From contig JNEU01001137.1 in assembly GCA_000697475.1 (NCBI GenBank), positions 62,001 to 126,000 on the forward strand: a stretch of DNA of 64,000 nucleotides. The letters run 5' to 3'. Both the position numbers and the translations under genes were made by a program. The DNA is from Lichtheimia corymbifera B2541. Taxonomy: Eukaryota; Mucoromycota; Mucoromycetes; Mucorales; Lichtheimiaceae. This document shows, one piece after another, positions 23,991 through 36,752 of this stretch (its first letter is position 1; each line of letters opens with the position of its first letter). The notes under the pieces were generated by a model that saw only the letters and a program-made list of their open reading frames with translations, had not been told where the DNA came from and made no database searches.

Positions 23991-24742
23991 TCACAATAGC
24001 TCGTGCTATTTACTACCATCAACTGCTTTTCTCGGAGAATGACATGATGGTTGGTCGCCTGTTGCTATAGATGGGTGAGAAGAGGAGGTGGAATCGTCCA
24101 TGCCGCTGCTGATATATAGAGTATGTCAATAAGGTGGAGGATGTGGGGTACGAAGGGGAGAGAGGTGCACGCGGTCTTTTCTTTTTTGTGAAATGGAAGG
24201 ATGAATGTGCTATAGTTAGATTGGAGAACAGGAGTTGTTAAACAGCTTAAAAAAGAGGGAAAAAAGAGGGAAAAAAAAAGAAAAGAAAAAAGAGGGCGCT
24301 TGATGTGAGGCGAAAAGGAAATGGACTGTTTCATACCTCCTTGGTGATGCGTTTCCCCTTTGTCTTACGACCCAAGCCCCTGCATTGCTTGCACTCTCGC
24401 ATCATTTTATGTATCCTTTCCCCACTTGCAGTGTGGTGGTGTCGTATCATTATCATTGGCATCATCATTATGAATGACATCAAGTGAGCTAGCACAGCAT
24501 AGTGAAGGCATGTGTGATTACAAGAGCCGTGTGACATGTGGCGTTTCCAAGGCACACTTTATTCATGGTAGATCTCCAGGGTAATCTGTCAAAGAGAGTC
24601 CATCTGCTGCAGTGATCATTTTGCCACTTGTTTCATAACACACAGGCCCACTCGAAACTCCGAGCTTAGCATGGTTCGCTTCACATTGGGCTACTGCTGC
24701 TTCTCTCTTTGACTTTTTCTCTTTCTTTTTTATTACTCTCTA
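23991..24742. other. divergent promoter region
   Basis: Lies between two divergently transcribed genes. It contains a purine run at 24245-24298 (AAAAAGAGGGAAAAAAGAGGG) and, just before the syntaxin start, a CTCTCTTTGAC/CTTTTTCTCTTTC pyrimidine tract. No reading frame deserves a call; one possible upstream exon for the zinc-knuckle gene could hide near 24000-24100. Confidence 0.35.
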
Positions 24743-25929
24743 ATGTCATTTAACGATTTGGAACAAGGACTTGGTGGTAGTGGTGGTGCTGGAAATGGAA
24801 GAGGCTCACGGCAAAACACACCTTTACTCTCGGGTACGATAACATACTTTTTATTTTTCAATACTCTTTGCTAACCAAAGCTATTCTTAGACGACGACCG
24901 AGAATACAAGACACTGACTCAACGAGTATCTCAACAAGTATTTCATATCAATGGAAATATCAGCAGTATTGAACGTCTTGTTGGATATCTTGGTGGTTCA
25001 AGAGATACGCCAGACACTCGCACTAAGCTGTACGTCATTGTATTTTCCGATTCAACGATTGAGCTCATCCTTAGTTTCCCACAGCCATGAAGTAACCGAA
25101 TCGACTCGAGAACTCATCAAAGACTCGACCAACGACCTCAAGAATCTAGCGCAATTCCAAACTATTGACCCGAAAAAAGCAGTATGTGTCTTGGCGTAGT
25201 ATGGATGATGTATATCGCTGACTCGGTCTTCTCCGCTTTAGCGCCAACGTAAATTGGAACAACAAAAGCTTTCTAAGGACTTCCAAAAAGTACTCGGCGA
25301 GTTCCAAAAGGTGCAACGACTCTCTGCCAGTAAACAACGTGAATATGTGGATAAGACGAAGGCTACTACAGCAATGCTTCAATCACAGCAGGCAATGTAT
25401 GTTGTTCTTATGGATCAATCGTATCATATGAAGGGAAAGAATAACAATGGGTCATAGAGCTGAGGAAGAGGCTGTACAGGGTCAACAACAACAACAACAA
25501 ACCGAAGTCCAAGCAGCTGATGATGCTCAACGGCGGATGCAGTTGCAGGCTCTAGACAATGAGATTGAATACAATGAAGTCATGATCACGGAACGTGAAG
25601 GAGAGATCCAGGGCATCGAACAAGGTATCACGGAACTCAATGAGATCTTTCGAGATTTGGGTATGCTTGTCAATGAACAAGAGAGTGGCATTCGTAAGTA
25701 CTCCCTATGTGAAGGAAGGAAGGAAGGAAGGAATTACTGATCCTATTTTCTTATAGAAAGCATCTATGGCAACGTCCTCAACATTTCCCAAAATACACGC
25801 CAAGCTGCAGACGAACTCACAGTCGCCAATCGCCATCAAAAGAATGCTAGAAAGAATATGTGCTGCTTGCTGCTGATAGTAACCGTGGTCGCTTGTGTCC
25901 TTGCGCTCATCATTGTTGTCGCCAAATAA
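24743..25929 (+). CDS. PEP12: Pep12/syntaxin-7-type endosomal Qa-SNARE
   Basis: Membrane-anchored t-SNARE of the Pep12/STX7/STX12 group, acting in fusion at endosomes and vacuole-bound carriers. Six exons: 24743-24833, 24891-25029, 25085-25181, 25242-25396, 25458-25693, 25757-25929; 296 aa. The Habc region runs from about 30 to 150 (ISSIERLVGYLGG, LSKDFQKVLGEFQKVQR). The SNARE motif begins EIEYNEVMITEREGEIQGIE and contains the zero-layer Gln in LGMLVNEQ. The tail anchor is CCLLLIVTVVACVLALIIVV with two residues after it. A Gln run (QGQQQQQQ) separates Habc and SNARE parts. Intron 5 contains a perfect (GGAA)n run. Rab5, which works on the same compartment, lies about 3 kb downstream. Confidence 0.92.
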
Positions 25930-26050
25930 CCCTCCCACCATTGTTGTCAACCCATGCCATCATTTCATTTCTATTTGTTTGTCTATATTCATAACCATAC
26001 TATCCCTATATATATATACAATGAAGATATCCCCATTTTCTTTTTCTAAA

Positions 26051-27982
26051 TTATGCTGATGTTGTCGATGCTTCTTTCTTGTTATCAGTGTCTGAGGTTG
26101 GAATGCCAGGAGTGCCTTGTTCTTGTTCTGGTTTCTTTTCTTGTTCATCTTGTTCATCCTCCTCCTCGCCTTCATCACCTTCGAAACCGGTCAAAATAGG
26201 GTCATTCTCGTAGGTAGGAAGAAGGTATCTATAACGTACTATAAGCTCAAATGTTCGATTCGCATTATATTGCTTTTACTTACTTGGGATCCTTCCAGAA
26301 ATCAGCGTCCTTATCGATGGGTTGTTGAAAGCATTTCTTTTCTTCCATGTGTTTTGCAAGCAACGACAAATCCTCTACCACGTGGCCACACACGAAGCAC
26401 TTGTCAAGTGACGATTGATGTCTGATGTAATTGAGAAGCACCACCGTTTTGTAAAAATCCAGACCTGCATGATGATGTACACGTGGTGAGTCCCATTATA
26501 TACCACATGCTCTTGTTGCTTATATTACCATGCTCCTTTCGTATCCGTGAGAGATCAAATCCATGGGCTGTCTTCATATGTTGTAATGTTTCCTCTGGGG
26601 ATGGGAATACATCGTTATCGAATAGACACATTGTTGGTTCGGCTTCTTCTTCCTCCCAATCAGCCCAGGATCTACGTTATAGAGATGAGCATATATATAT
26701 ACCATTAATAAATCTACCATCCTCACTTACTCGTCACGCTTATCATCGTCACTGTCATAGTTGTCATGCTCGAACGATTCCCAATTCTTGCCAGGTTCCA
26801 GGTAATTGATCACGTAGAAACGATCGTATTGTCTATTTCTTGGAGCAATCTTGAAATGCTTTTTCTTACGCATATGCTTGCGCAAAACGGGAGCGTTCGT
26901 GAATATCTTTTCGCAATACAAGCACTGGAGTCTTCATATCGCATTTTAGTACATCATTTCATGTTAGAAGTACCCCATCACCATGATGACTTACTTTGAA
27001 AGCTTGCTTTCCAACATGTCCAAGAATTCATTCACGTTGACCAAGTTGTCTGGGAGACCAATGTTGAAGTTGTGCTCGGAGAACATGTGCTTGAAAAGAA
27101 TAGCCCTATTGTACGTGTGAGATGGATAGCTACCTTTCACACAAGACCCGTCGTCCTTACCTGTTGTCACAAATAACCTTGCAGAACAAGCACTTTCTAG
27201 GCACCTTGGCATCATGGTCACGTTCACGTTGCTGTGTTTTCAAGACTTCATCCTACATAAAAGGGCGCGTCAATAAACCATGAGGATGGAAGAAGAAGAA
27301 GTATATCCTACCAACTTGGCTCGTTGCATTTCATCACGAATTTCCTTATCCAGGGGACAATAACGGGGATCAATGATGTACACTATTATATACACATTAG
27401 CATTTTGCAATCCTTTTACGTTGACCCAAGATATATACACGTACCCTTTGCCTCGAAATCATCAAGACATGCAATTTCCTCGATAGGTTTTGTTTCAAGT
27501 TCCTTGGCCCAGCGTCTCAAATAAGGATCAAGAGCAATGTACATGTGATGCAAATCCTTGAATACAAGGTTATGTTCCGATCGTAAATGCTTGACAAGTG
27601 ATGTCGTGTCGAGAAACGGTTCGTTTGCTGGACAATCCTTCAAAGGACAAACAGATAGAATGGTGGTGTGGTAAGGTGGTACAACAACTTCTTCCTCTTG
27701 TTCCTCTTCTTCACTTGATCCTTCGTCGTCGTCTTCGTTGTCCTCAGGCAAATGATATGGATTGGATTGAGCAGTTGCAGTAGTAGTAGTCGTAGCGGTA
27801 GTGGTGGTAGGAGGAGAGCTGCGAGGGTTGTTGATCTTTGTCGTTGACTGCTTGCGAGTAGATCGCGCTTTACGAGCACTGTTGCCTTTGGACTTGCCAT
27901 TAGCAGGACGTTGAGCCTTGTTCTTGTTGTCGTGATGGTTGCCCTTGGTAGGAACTGTGCACCATTCACCGCTGTCCTCCAT
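26051..27982 (-). CDS. ZNF277-family C2H2 zinc finger protein
   Basis: Eight exons on the minus strand: 27982-27445, 27382-27312, 27252-27161, 27105-26995, 26931-26731, 26671-26529, 26464-26284, 26228-26051; 504 aa. Residues 1-100 are basic and then acidic, and disordered. Several C2H2 units follow: CPLKDCPANEPFLDTTSLVKH, CLFCKVICDNRAILFKHM, CLYCEKIFTNAPVLRKHM and CFVCGHVVEDLSLLAKHM. The blocks FNIGLPDNLVNVNEFL and YDRFYVINYLEPGKNWE are diagnostic of ZNF277. In animals this protein is tied to Polycomb (Bmi1) and to ribosomal protein Rps2/uS5 binding; the role in fungi is not established. Short acidic C-terminal tail. Confidence 0.88.
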
Positions 27983-28700
27983 TATTGCACGTCAAGATAG
28001 AAAAGAGTAAAAAAACGGACAAGGAAAAGTGTCGAATGCACTTGAAGCTTCGTGACTGGTGTACTACCTTACATTCCTTAAACTCCACCCCCGATTCTAT
28101 TTTCATGCTGTGCTTGTTCTCTAATGATTCCTCGTACATATTTTAAGCCCTTAGATGCCTTCAAAAATATAAAAAAATAAAAGTCTATATTATGCCATTG
28201 GTTCATTAACACTAGGAAATGGGGATTTGATGGCTGTTTTGATCGTAGCATTAAAAGAAGACGAAACGAGTATATCATCTACCATCAATAGCGCGTATGT
28301 GATTTAACATATACACAAAAAGATAAATGAATCCTAAACATGTCACTCGTAGATCAGGTTACTGTCATACATTCAGAAGTATATCTTCCAAGCTGCTATA
28401 GGTTACGATTACAAATTGCGTATACTACATGCGTCTTGAGCAATGTTATGCATAATGAACAAACTTGTAACAATTTATTGCCATGGATACAGGATGATGT
28501 CGGGTTAGAAAATACAGGCATAGAGAGGATAATGGTTGTGGATGGGATGCTCTGATGATTGTGGCAGAAAAGTCATATGCATACTCATTTCCTGATATAT
28601 CATGTTGGATTCAAGCGCCGCCGTTCAAGGGCTAACAGGATGCTGGAGCTACTTGGCACTTGCAGATACATCTCTCTTTCACCCGAAATACATATATAAT
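27983..28700. other. divergent promoter region
   Basis: Lies between the starts of the ZNF277-like gene (minus) and Rab5 (plus). No protein is recognised; frames are short. It holds the presumed promoters of both genes. Confidence 0.35.
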
Positions 28701-29672
28701 ATGTCCTCAGAAAACGAGTCGTCTTCCAACGCAACTAGACCTACTGTTCAATCCAATGTCCAGCCTACGGGAAAAGCAACCAACGTCAAGCTTGTCTTGT
28801 TAGGTTAGCCCGAAAGAGAAGCCGATGGAACAAGGAAACCCTATCTAACTCATTGAGTCAACCCATAGGTGAATCGGGCGTGGGCAAATCCAGCTTAGTA
28901 CATCGCTTTGTCAACCGCGACTATGAAGCGAATCGCGAACCTACAATTGGAGGTGAGAAGCAAGCAACCCATCCTCGAACATGGACGTTCATCTCACTTT
29001 TATCTTTCACAGCTGCATTCTTGACACAACGATGTCACTTGGAGGATAGAGTAATCAAGTTTGAAATCTGGGATACGGCAGGCCAAGAACGCTTCCACTC
29101 GCTTGCTCCCATGTATTATCGCAATGCTCAAGCAGCTATTATTGTGTATGATGTAACCAAAGCGGTATGTTGTTGTCCTAGATATATCACGATGAAGCAT
29201 TCAACTCACGCATATACACACGCTCCATTTAGTCGACACTCGAGAAAGCCAAGTCATGGGTCAAAGAATTGCAACGACAAGCGAATTCGAGCATTGTTAT
29301 CGCTTTAGCTGGCAACAAGTTGGATTTGGTAGAATCCGAAGGCGAAGATGAAGACAGTGATGAAAATGAACGTCAAGTCGCTGAAGAGGATGCCCGAGCC
29401 TATGCCGATGAAGCAGGTCTTGTCTTTATGGAAACAAGTGCAAAGACGAGCAAGAATGTGGATGTCATGTTCACGGAAATCGGTATGTATGACATTGGTA
29501 TCCAAGGAAACAGCATAGTAACCATCATTGCAAAATAGCCAAAAAGATCCCCCATGAACACCTCATCTCAGCAAACCGTAACGATGGTCGTGGTATTCGA
29601 GGAGCTCACGGCAATGTTGATTTGATGCAACCAGCTTCCGAAAATCGATCCTCCAGCCAATGTGCCTGTTAG
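28701..29672 (+). CDS. YPT5: Rab5/Ypt5 (Vps21-type) small GTPase
   Basis: Early-endosome Rab GTPase. Five exons: 28701-28803, 28869-28952, 29013-29164, 29233-29482, 29539-29672; 240 aa. Nucleotide motifs are complete: GESGVGKSS (P-loop), EPTIGAAFLTQ (switch I, Rab5-specific), [18 protein letters not shown] and ETSAK. The tail ends SSQCAC, a CXC double-geranylgeranyl signal. An acidic insert ([13 protein letters not shown]) separates GNKLDL from the next helix; animal Rab5 has no such insert, though some fungal paralogues do. About 30 Ser/Thr/Asn-rich residues precede the core. The next gene, tail to tail, encodes the beta subunit of the enzyme that prenylates this motif. Confidence 0.95.
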
Positions 29673-29945
29673 ACACCACACAATGACATACCCTTTATTG
29701 TTTGCTCCCCCAACGCATTCACTGTTTCTATTTCGTTCCATACATCCTTTATACATCTCCTTTTTGTGTCAATGCAATATCAGTCCTAGTGTCCATGTTG
29801 AAGGAAACAAGATATATGCTCTATTCTAATATTCTTCAATGAATCATTTATCTCTGCTATCATACCTTTAAATGTGTTGATTGATAAAAGATACAACGAG
29901 GGAATTGGTTACATGATCATCAAGGACAGCTTTGTAAACATGAAT

Positions 29946-31067
29946 TTATTTGTGATTTCCCAACCCAATCCTCTCAATGACATATTCAGGCATACAATAA
30001 GCTGGATTAACAGGTTTGAGTCCTGGATATCCCAACAATGATAAACCGGCCACGCCAAATACTGTATGAAAGACGTCCACCATGTCACCAGGTCGATCTG
30101 AAATACCACCTTGTTCAGTATCCTGCTCGAAAACCCGGTAAGAAATACAACATGAGAATGTTCAGTAGTCGGAGGCATACCTGGGCGGAAAGAATGAATT
30201 GCATCAACTTTTGCTTGTCAATCCAGTGTAAACGACCAAGCATGGCCAAAGAAGAAAGCACCCACCAAGAATAGCATACCTATCATCCCAATGTCAATAT
30301 AACGTACCATACTTTTTCATCCCACTTACATCTTCCAGCTTTTCTGGACGTCCATTAAGACCGCCATTTTTGAGTTGACGTTCACATAACCACCATCCTA
30401 GCAAATCCGCATCCACCAAATGCAAATTGTTGGTAATAGCCAGTGCAGCAACACAGCAAAAGATTTGTCCCGAGTGAGATTCAGCTCCTGGCGTACTGCC
30501 AAATCCACCATCGTAATTTTGACATTGCATAATCCAACCCACAGTCTTGTCCACATCAATAGCATCCATCCGCTTCAATAGGGAAAGAATCGAAAAAGCA
30601 ATATAGGCAAATCGAGAATCGACTTCTCCCCACTCGTCTCCCTTAACAGATCCATCTTGGTTTTGTAAAGACGCTACATCTATGCAAACGTTTTAGTATC
30701 ATAACCCTTTGCATTTTTCTTCCATATATAACAACCACGTACATCGGACAACAGCTTCAACGTCGATAGCATCCAACGCATCATAAGTAACTAGCACTTG
30801 AATAGCAGAAAGAGTATACAAGATATGTGGATCATGATGATTATGACCACCAAAACCGCCGTTTGAGTGCTGTTGGTTTGCAAGATACTTGATGACCTCG
30901 TCGCGTGGCAGGGCGTCAATCTCGTTCATTAGGTCCAATGCTGTAAGACCCCAGTACAATCCATTGACTCGCAAATGCTCGGTCAACCAGTATTCGAGAT
31001 CTTCTTGTCGGGTATCGAGAGATTGAATATACTTGACATGTAAGGGAATAAGCAGCGTATCGGTCAT
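29946..31067 (-). CDS. BET2: Rab geranylgeranyltransferase beta subunit
   Basis: Catalytic beta subunit of RabGGTase (GGTase-II), which with the alpha subunit Bet4 and REP attaches geranylgeranyl groups to Rab C-terminal cysteines. Four exons on the minus strand: 31067-30743, 30679-30330, 30279-30181, 30122-29946; 316 aa (family about 325-331). Repeated prenyltransferase alpha-alpha barrel motifs are visible: [51 protein letters not shown] and the zinc/isoprenoid-site segment [17 protein letters not shown]. The zinc ligands expected in this fold (Asp, Cys, His) are present in DVCYSWWV and in DVFHTVFG. Confidence 0.95.
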
Positions 31068-31512
31068 ATTCTGTGTATGTGTGGGCGGGAAAAGGAACAA
31101 AGAGACAGGTGTTTGTGTCCAACAATGATCATGATGCATCCACCGATACTTTACTCATAGAATGCCCTACTATTAGTTTACATCAGCCTCAATCAGACCC
31201 CAATTAATTGTACATAATGAAACATTTATTGTTATTTGAAAATAAAGAATGGCTTGTTATGCTGTCGTGGGTAGTTGCGGTAGTACTATGCTGTATATGA
31301 TAAACTAAATACTATTATTATTGATCAGGGAACGTCAAGGCACATAGAGATAGAATGTTGCTATGTTCACGTTATAATATCCAATGGCGAAAGAAGGGAG
31401 ATGCTGTTGTTGCTAGGTTGCCATGACAAGTAGGATATTTAACATGAGCGGACCTGCGTCTGGCATTTGCACACACTTTTTCTCGTTTTATATCAGCAAC
31501 ACACCATTCAAT
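31068..31512. other. divergent promoter region
   Basis: About 445 bp between the starts of BET2 (minus) and CWC2 (plus). AT-rich, without a convincing frame; it should contain both promoters. Confidence 0.4.
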
Positions 31513-32974
31513 ATGCCACCTGCACGACAACAGGTATGACCCTCCACTAGCATTGAAACGAACGATCTGACACCCATTCTTCAAGGTTGATCGCGATACA
31601 CTCGAAGAATACTTGAGGGAACGGCGACCGGAAGGTGGCACATATAACATTTGGCATAATCGCTGGAAGGGTTTGGAGAAGGATTGGAGTAAAAAAGGGT
31701 GAGTTCTGCATGATGGAAGATTGGAATGGCTATGATGCTTATCATTGGTGCTAGATTACGAGCTCGCTTCAAGGTGGATGTGAAACGGGATTCGGGAGAG
31801 ACGATTGGATCAAGTAACCGGAACGCCTACTTTTGTCTTTATTTCGCCAAAGGCATGTGTGCTCAAGGAGCCCAGTGTCCCATGTGGCACCGTATCCCCA
31901 ATGAACGTGATGAAGTGGAGACAACCATTGATTGTTTTGGAAGAGACAAGTACATGTAAGTGTTTAGGATACATGGGATAGTTAGCATGGTGGTATCCAT
32001 GTATGGTTGATTAATGGATTCTAAACGCGTAATACAGGGAATTCCGACAAGATATGGGTGGTGTCGGTTCGTTCAATACACAAAACAAGACATTATACGT
32101 GGGCCGTATTGCACCAACAGAGAATATGAAGGAGATCATTCGTAAACATTTTGGACAATTTGGGGCTATTGAACGATGTAAGTATTTGATGGGGGATAGC
32201 GCAATACATCCGTAGCTGATATGCGCCGATCGAGTGAAGAATCTAATCACGGCGTTCCGTTATTTTTTATCCATTAGTACGAGTCATCAAGCATCGAGGT
32301 GTTGCCTTTGTTACGTATGCATCACGCAGCAATGCTGAATTTGCAAGAGAAGCCATGATGAATCAAGGTCTTGATAATAATGAGATTCTTAATGTTCGGT
32401 AAGCTTTGGAAAATGAGCATTTAGATGGCATGCATGCTTATGGGTTATTAGATGGGCAACCGCTGAACAGGATGCAATGGCTCGAACTGGAGATGAGGAT
32501 GGTGCAGGAAACACAAGTCAGGGCAGAGGTGCTTCACATCACCCACCCCAAGTTTACGCTCAACAAGATGCCGAATCCGAATTGCCTGCAGAGTTTAGTC
32601 ACGTGAAACGAGAAGTAGCAGAGGATAAGTTCCATGATATGGAAGAGCGCGCCAAACGTCAACGAGTCGAGCAAGTAGAAGCAACGCCACAGTATTATTA
32701 CGATGCCCAGTCAGCTTATGCTATCTATGGATATACTGCACCCGACGTTGCTGCCACTGCCGCTGCCTATTCTTCGCCCAGTAACCAAGAGACGACCAAA
32801 AAGGTCGCTGGCATCATTCCACAAAATGTCCTGGAGAATCTCAAGAACCTATCCAAAAGCGAAAAGGAAGACACAACAAAGAAGGCTGCTACTACTACTA
32901 CTACGACGACGAGTGACAATAAGAGTGGATTGGGTAATTTAGCTGGATATGGTAGTGATAGCGATGACGAGTAA
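31513..32974 (+). CDS. CWC2: Cwc2, pre-mRNA splicing factor (NTC-associated)
   Basis: Spliceosomal protein that contacts U6 and U4 snRNA and helps form the active site; the yeast counterpart of human RBM22. Six exons: 31513-31533, 31586-31698, 31755-31955, 32038-32177, 32278-32398, 32452-32974; 372 aa. The Torus domain (YNIWHNRWKG...) encloses a CCCH finger CLYFAKGMCAQGAQCPMWH with C-x7-C-x5-C-x3-H spacing. The RRM follows with RNP2 KTLYVGRI and RNP1 RGVAFVTYAS, then NEILNVRWATAEQDA. The last 150 residues are low complexity with Ala/Thr runs and end GSDSDDE. The first exon encodes only seven residues. Confidence 0.94.
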
Positions 32975-33190
32975 AACAAATATACACTGCATGCCATGTT
33001 TGGATGGCTTTAATAGAGATCAACGGCTTTACATTGAACAGCAAGAGATAATGCATTGTGGGTTAAATAATGGAAAGAGAGAAATGTCTAGAATGAATCA
33101 TCAAACTATATATATATGTGAATATGCAAAAAGTTTTTTGGGATTGAAGGGGGTGGTGGGCAAATGTAGTAGTATGTTAGGTTGGGTAAA

Positions 33191-34523
33191 TTAGTAAGCA
33201 CCCTCCAAGGCTTGATCGAGATCCTTGATAAGGTCTTGAGCGGATTCAATACCAACCGACATACGAAGAAGAGTATCGGTGATACCAAGAGCAGCACGAT
33301 CCTCAGGGCTCAAGCTAGCGTGGGTCATGACAGCAGGGACCTCAATAAGAGATTCAACACCACCAAGAGACTCAGCAAGAGTAATCATGCGAAGACGGCC
33401 AAGAAGCTTATTGACATTATCCAAGTTACCCTGAACACGGAAAGAGATCATACCACCAAAGCCCTTTTGTTGAGTCTTGGCAAGCTCGTGTTGAGGATGG
33501 GAAGTAAGACCAGGGTAGATAACCTCAGTGATCTTGGGGTGCTTCTCAAGGTGTTGAGCAAGGGTGATAGCGTTTTGTTCATGACGCTGCATACGCAACT
33601 CCAAAGTCATGACACCACGACGGGCGAGGTAGCAGTCAAAAGCAGATGGGACAGCACCCATGGAGTTTTGAATGAAGATAAGCTTGTCATAGACCTCCTT
33701 GCTGTTGGTCACAGCAATACCCATCACAACATCACCGTGGCCGTTAAGATACTTGGTGACGGAATGGACAACGATATCAGCACCCAAGGACATGGGGTTC
33801 TGGAAGTAAGGAGACAAGAAAGTGTTGTCAACAACAAGCAAGGCACCGTGAGCATGAGCAATCTCAGCAACAGCCTTGATATCAACAAGACGCAAAGTAG
33901 GGTTGGTGGGAGATTCAACCCAAACAATCTATGTATGCATGCATGCAAACATATTAGCCACAAATGGCGTCATTCAAATAGTGTTTTACTTACGCGAGTG
34001 TTAGGCTTAAGAGCGGTCTTGAGGTTCTGGGGATCAGCCAAATCAACAAAGTCGACTTGGACACCGTGGTTAACAGCCACTTTGGTGAAGTAGCGGTAGG
34101 TACCACCATAGACGTCATTCACAGACACAACATGGGAACCAGCTTCCAATGTACCAAGAAGAGAGGCGGTAACAGCGGAACCGGAAGAGAAGGCAACACC
34201 ATATTGAGCACCTTCAAGGGAAGCAATGACATTTTCAAAGTTGGCTCTGCTTGGGTTACCAGAACGAGAGTAGTCATAACCCTGCAATAACAATGGCCAC
34301 ATACGTGGGAAAAATTCTTTAGTTCCTGGCTCCTTCTTCTTCTCCGAAGGGGTGGATTATTATTATCATCACACATTACCTTGTGAACACCAGCAGCGGA
34401 CTGAGCAAAGGTAGTAGAAAGAGAGATAGCAGGGATCACTGCACCAGTGGTGGGATCAGGGTTCAAACCAACATGGACGGCACGAGAGCCGAATTCGCCT
34501 TCGTAATGTTCAGAGAAAGTCAT
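33191..34523 (-). CDS. CYS3: cystathionine gamma-lyase
   Basis: PLP enzyme of reverse transsulfuration that splits cystathionine to cysteine, 2-oxobutyrate and ammonia. Three exons on the minus strand: 34523-34380, 34281-33994, 33928-33191; 389 aa. Landmarks: YSRSGNPSRANFE (phosphate and substrate loop), FSSGSAVTASLLG, VVDNTFLSPYFQNP with the cofactor Asp, and VHSVTKYLNGHGDV, whose Lys (about residue 203) forms the Schiff base. The C-terminal domain has ESLGGVESLIEVPAVMTHAS, typical of gamma-lyases over gamma-synthases. Codon use is strongly biased to C-ending codons, suggesting high expression. Confidence 0.95.
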
Positions 34524-35074
34524 TATTGTGTGTGTGTGCTGGGAAATAACGGGGGAAGAGAAAAAGAGAGGGAAAAAACTGCGACGGCTGTCAAAATCTT
34601 GGTGCTCCGTATTTATGGTAAAATGAGCTACGTCATTAGTTCACGGGAAACAAGACTGTGGAGCTGTGTTGTGTTTGTGTTTCTTGTGTCCTGCTATGGC
34701 GACATTTGTATTATCCTACCTTATGATTAGTAATGTCTCTCTGATTTCTCTCGAGTGATCCAACATGTTCCATGACAAATTGCGTAAGCATGGCATCTTT
34801 GTGCGTCATTTTCATTATAGCAATAATTGCCTTGATTGATCACATCATCATGTGGTTTGATATGTCCATATTCTTATTATTGTTCCCCTTTACATTGCTT
34901 ACAAGTGGCATGGCCACGATCGTCCCATTGCATTGGACACCAGCACCAGCAGTAACTAAGAGACTTGACCAGTAATATGCGGAGGTTCGAATGGCGCATT
35001 TCCGCATTTTCGGTTACCTCCCCCTCTCCTCTCTCTCGTATATACACTGTCTCTTTTTTTTTACCCTTTAAGCT
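34524..35074. other. divergent promoter region
   Basis: Lies between the starts of CYS3 (minus) and the Tsr4-like gene (plus). A CT-rich leader (CCCCCTCTCCTCTCTCTCG and a T run) precedes the latter. No gene recognised. Confidence 0.4.
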
Positions 35075-36457
35075 ATGGGAAACCAACGCAAAAAGACACC
35101 CAAGCACAAAGATCCCGTACTATTGGGTCTCCCTGATGGCGCAATTGAGTCAAGTGACGATGTGGACGCCTACATTACCAAGATCGGTGGTGTACCCGTA
35201 AGTCCAAAACGCTTCATATCAAAATTTTTTCTGGTTTTGACAGTATGCTTTATTGTTTTAGGTATGGCTCGACTCTGAGAAACTACCGTCACCCAAGGTG
35301 CTAGAATGTGGCAATTGTCGACGGCCAATGTACTTGATCTTTCAAGGCTATGTTCCGTTAGCTGACTCTCCGTATCACCGCGTGATCTATGTATGGGGTT
35401 GTAATCAACGATTATGCATGCGTAAGGAAGGAAGGTAAGTAACCTATATGCTTTTGTATAGGTTGATAATAATAACACGATGGAATAGTTTCTCGGTGCT
35501 TCGATCACATCTTGTGGATCCCGAGTATTTGGCAGCACAAAAAAAGAAAGAAGAGGAGAAGCGGAAAAAGGAACAAAGGAAAAAACAACAACAGGCATCA
35601 CCCTTTGGCGCACCAGCTGGTTTCCAGGTAAAAAGAGGACTATGCAGTATGAAAATTGGGATTTACTAAAAGGTGTGTTCTAGTTGGGAGATTTATGGGG
35701 CGCTTCCTCACCATCTACGACACCCGTGCCCGCCACCACATCTTTTGCATCGGTCGCATCCAAAGCAGCACCACAAGCACCAGCACCACCCTCATCCAGC
35801 AATAGTCTGGCCGATGCCATGTCCAAAATGAATCTTGACGACGATGATACAACAACACAACACGTGATTCCACCTGAATCGATTGTTAGTTTCCCGGCTG
35901 AAAACTTATGGATCACTGAAGAGGATTTGAACAACATGGCGTCCTTTGGTATTGACATGTCGAGATATCAGGAATATGTCGATATGCAGAATGCGTTACT
36001 CGAAAGTGCTGCTGCTGATGAAGAATGGAGTGGTGAAACGTACGAGAAGCAAACATTGCCCAAAGGTGTCGACAAGCAATTTCGGAAATTCATGGAGCGT
36101 GTTGAATGCGAGCCAAGTCAATGCGTACGCTACGAATGGGCTGGAGTCCCTTTGTTATATCATCAACTACAACAACCCCTGTCGTCACTCGCAGGTCGAT
36201 GCAATCATTGCGGCAGTCCACGTGTTTTTGAAATGCAGCTCATGCCCAATGTATTATCTGTACTCCCTGTTGCGGAATATGCGTCATCCAATACATCGTC
36301 CAGTGCAACTGGTGGAAATGAACTCAAGGCATGGGATGTTGGTATGGAATTCGGCACGGTGTTGGTGTTTGTCTGCGAAAAGGATTGTCATCCAGGCGAT
36401 GTTGAAAGCCCCTCCCATGTTCGAGAACATGTTGTTGTACAATATGAAAAGGATTAG
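35075..36457 (+). CDS. TSR4: Tsr4/PDCD2-type ribosomal protein chaperone
   Basis: Member of the PDCD2/PDCD2L/Tsr4 family, dedicated chaperones of ribosomal protein uS5 (Rps2) during 40S biogenesis. Four exons: 35075-35197, 35262-35434, 35489-35627, 35684-36457; 402 aa. The N-terminal part has DPVLLGLPDGAIE, KIGGVPVWLD and a zinc-binding CGNCRRPMYLIFQGY with CNQRLCMRKEG. A basic coiled segment (KKKEEEKRKKEQRKKQQQ) and a Ser/Pro/Ala linker follow. The C-terminal PDCD2_C domain contains QCVRYEWAGVPLLY, CNHCGSPRVFEMQLMPNVL and the terminal FGTVLVFVCEKDC. The length matches yeast Tsr4 (about 408). Confidence 0.92.
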
Positions 36458-36752
36458 ACCTCCCCTTACAATGTAGATAACCATCCTGTATTATATAACC
36501 CATATTCGAAAAAGTTGATTACAAGTAAAATCAAAATCATGTTTTTCTTTTAATAGTATGAACACTGGGGCTTGATAAAGATCTTTTTTGCAGAAGATGT
36601 AAAGGAAAGTGTAAAGCTGTGTGTGCGTGTGTGTGTGTGTGTATATTGAAGACTATAGAGAGGTCAATAATCAAAAGTAATAGGTTGTGAGGAGGGCTGT
36701 GTGTATCTTACATGTAAAGAGAAAGGAATGCGATTTATACAATAGAGTGCTT

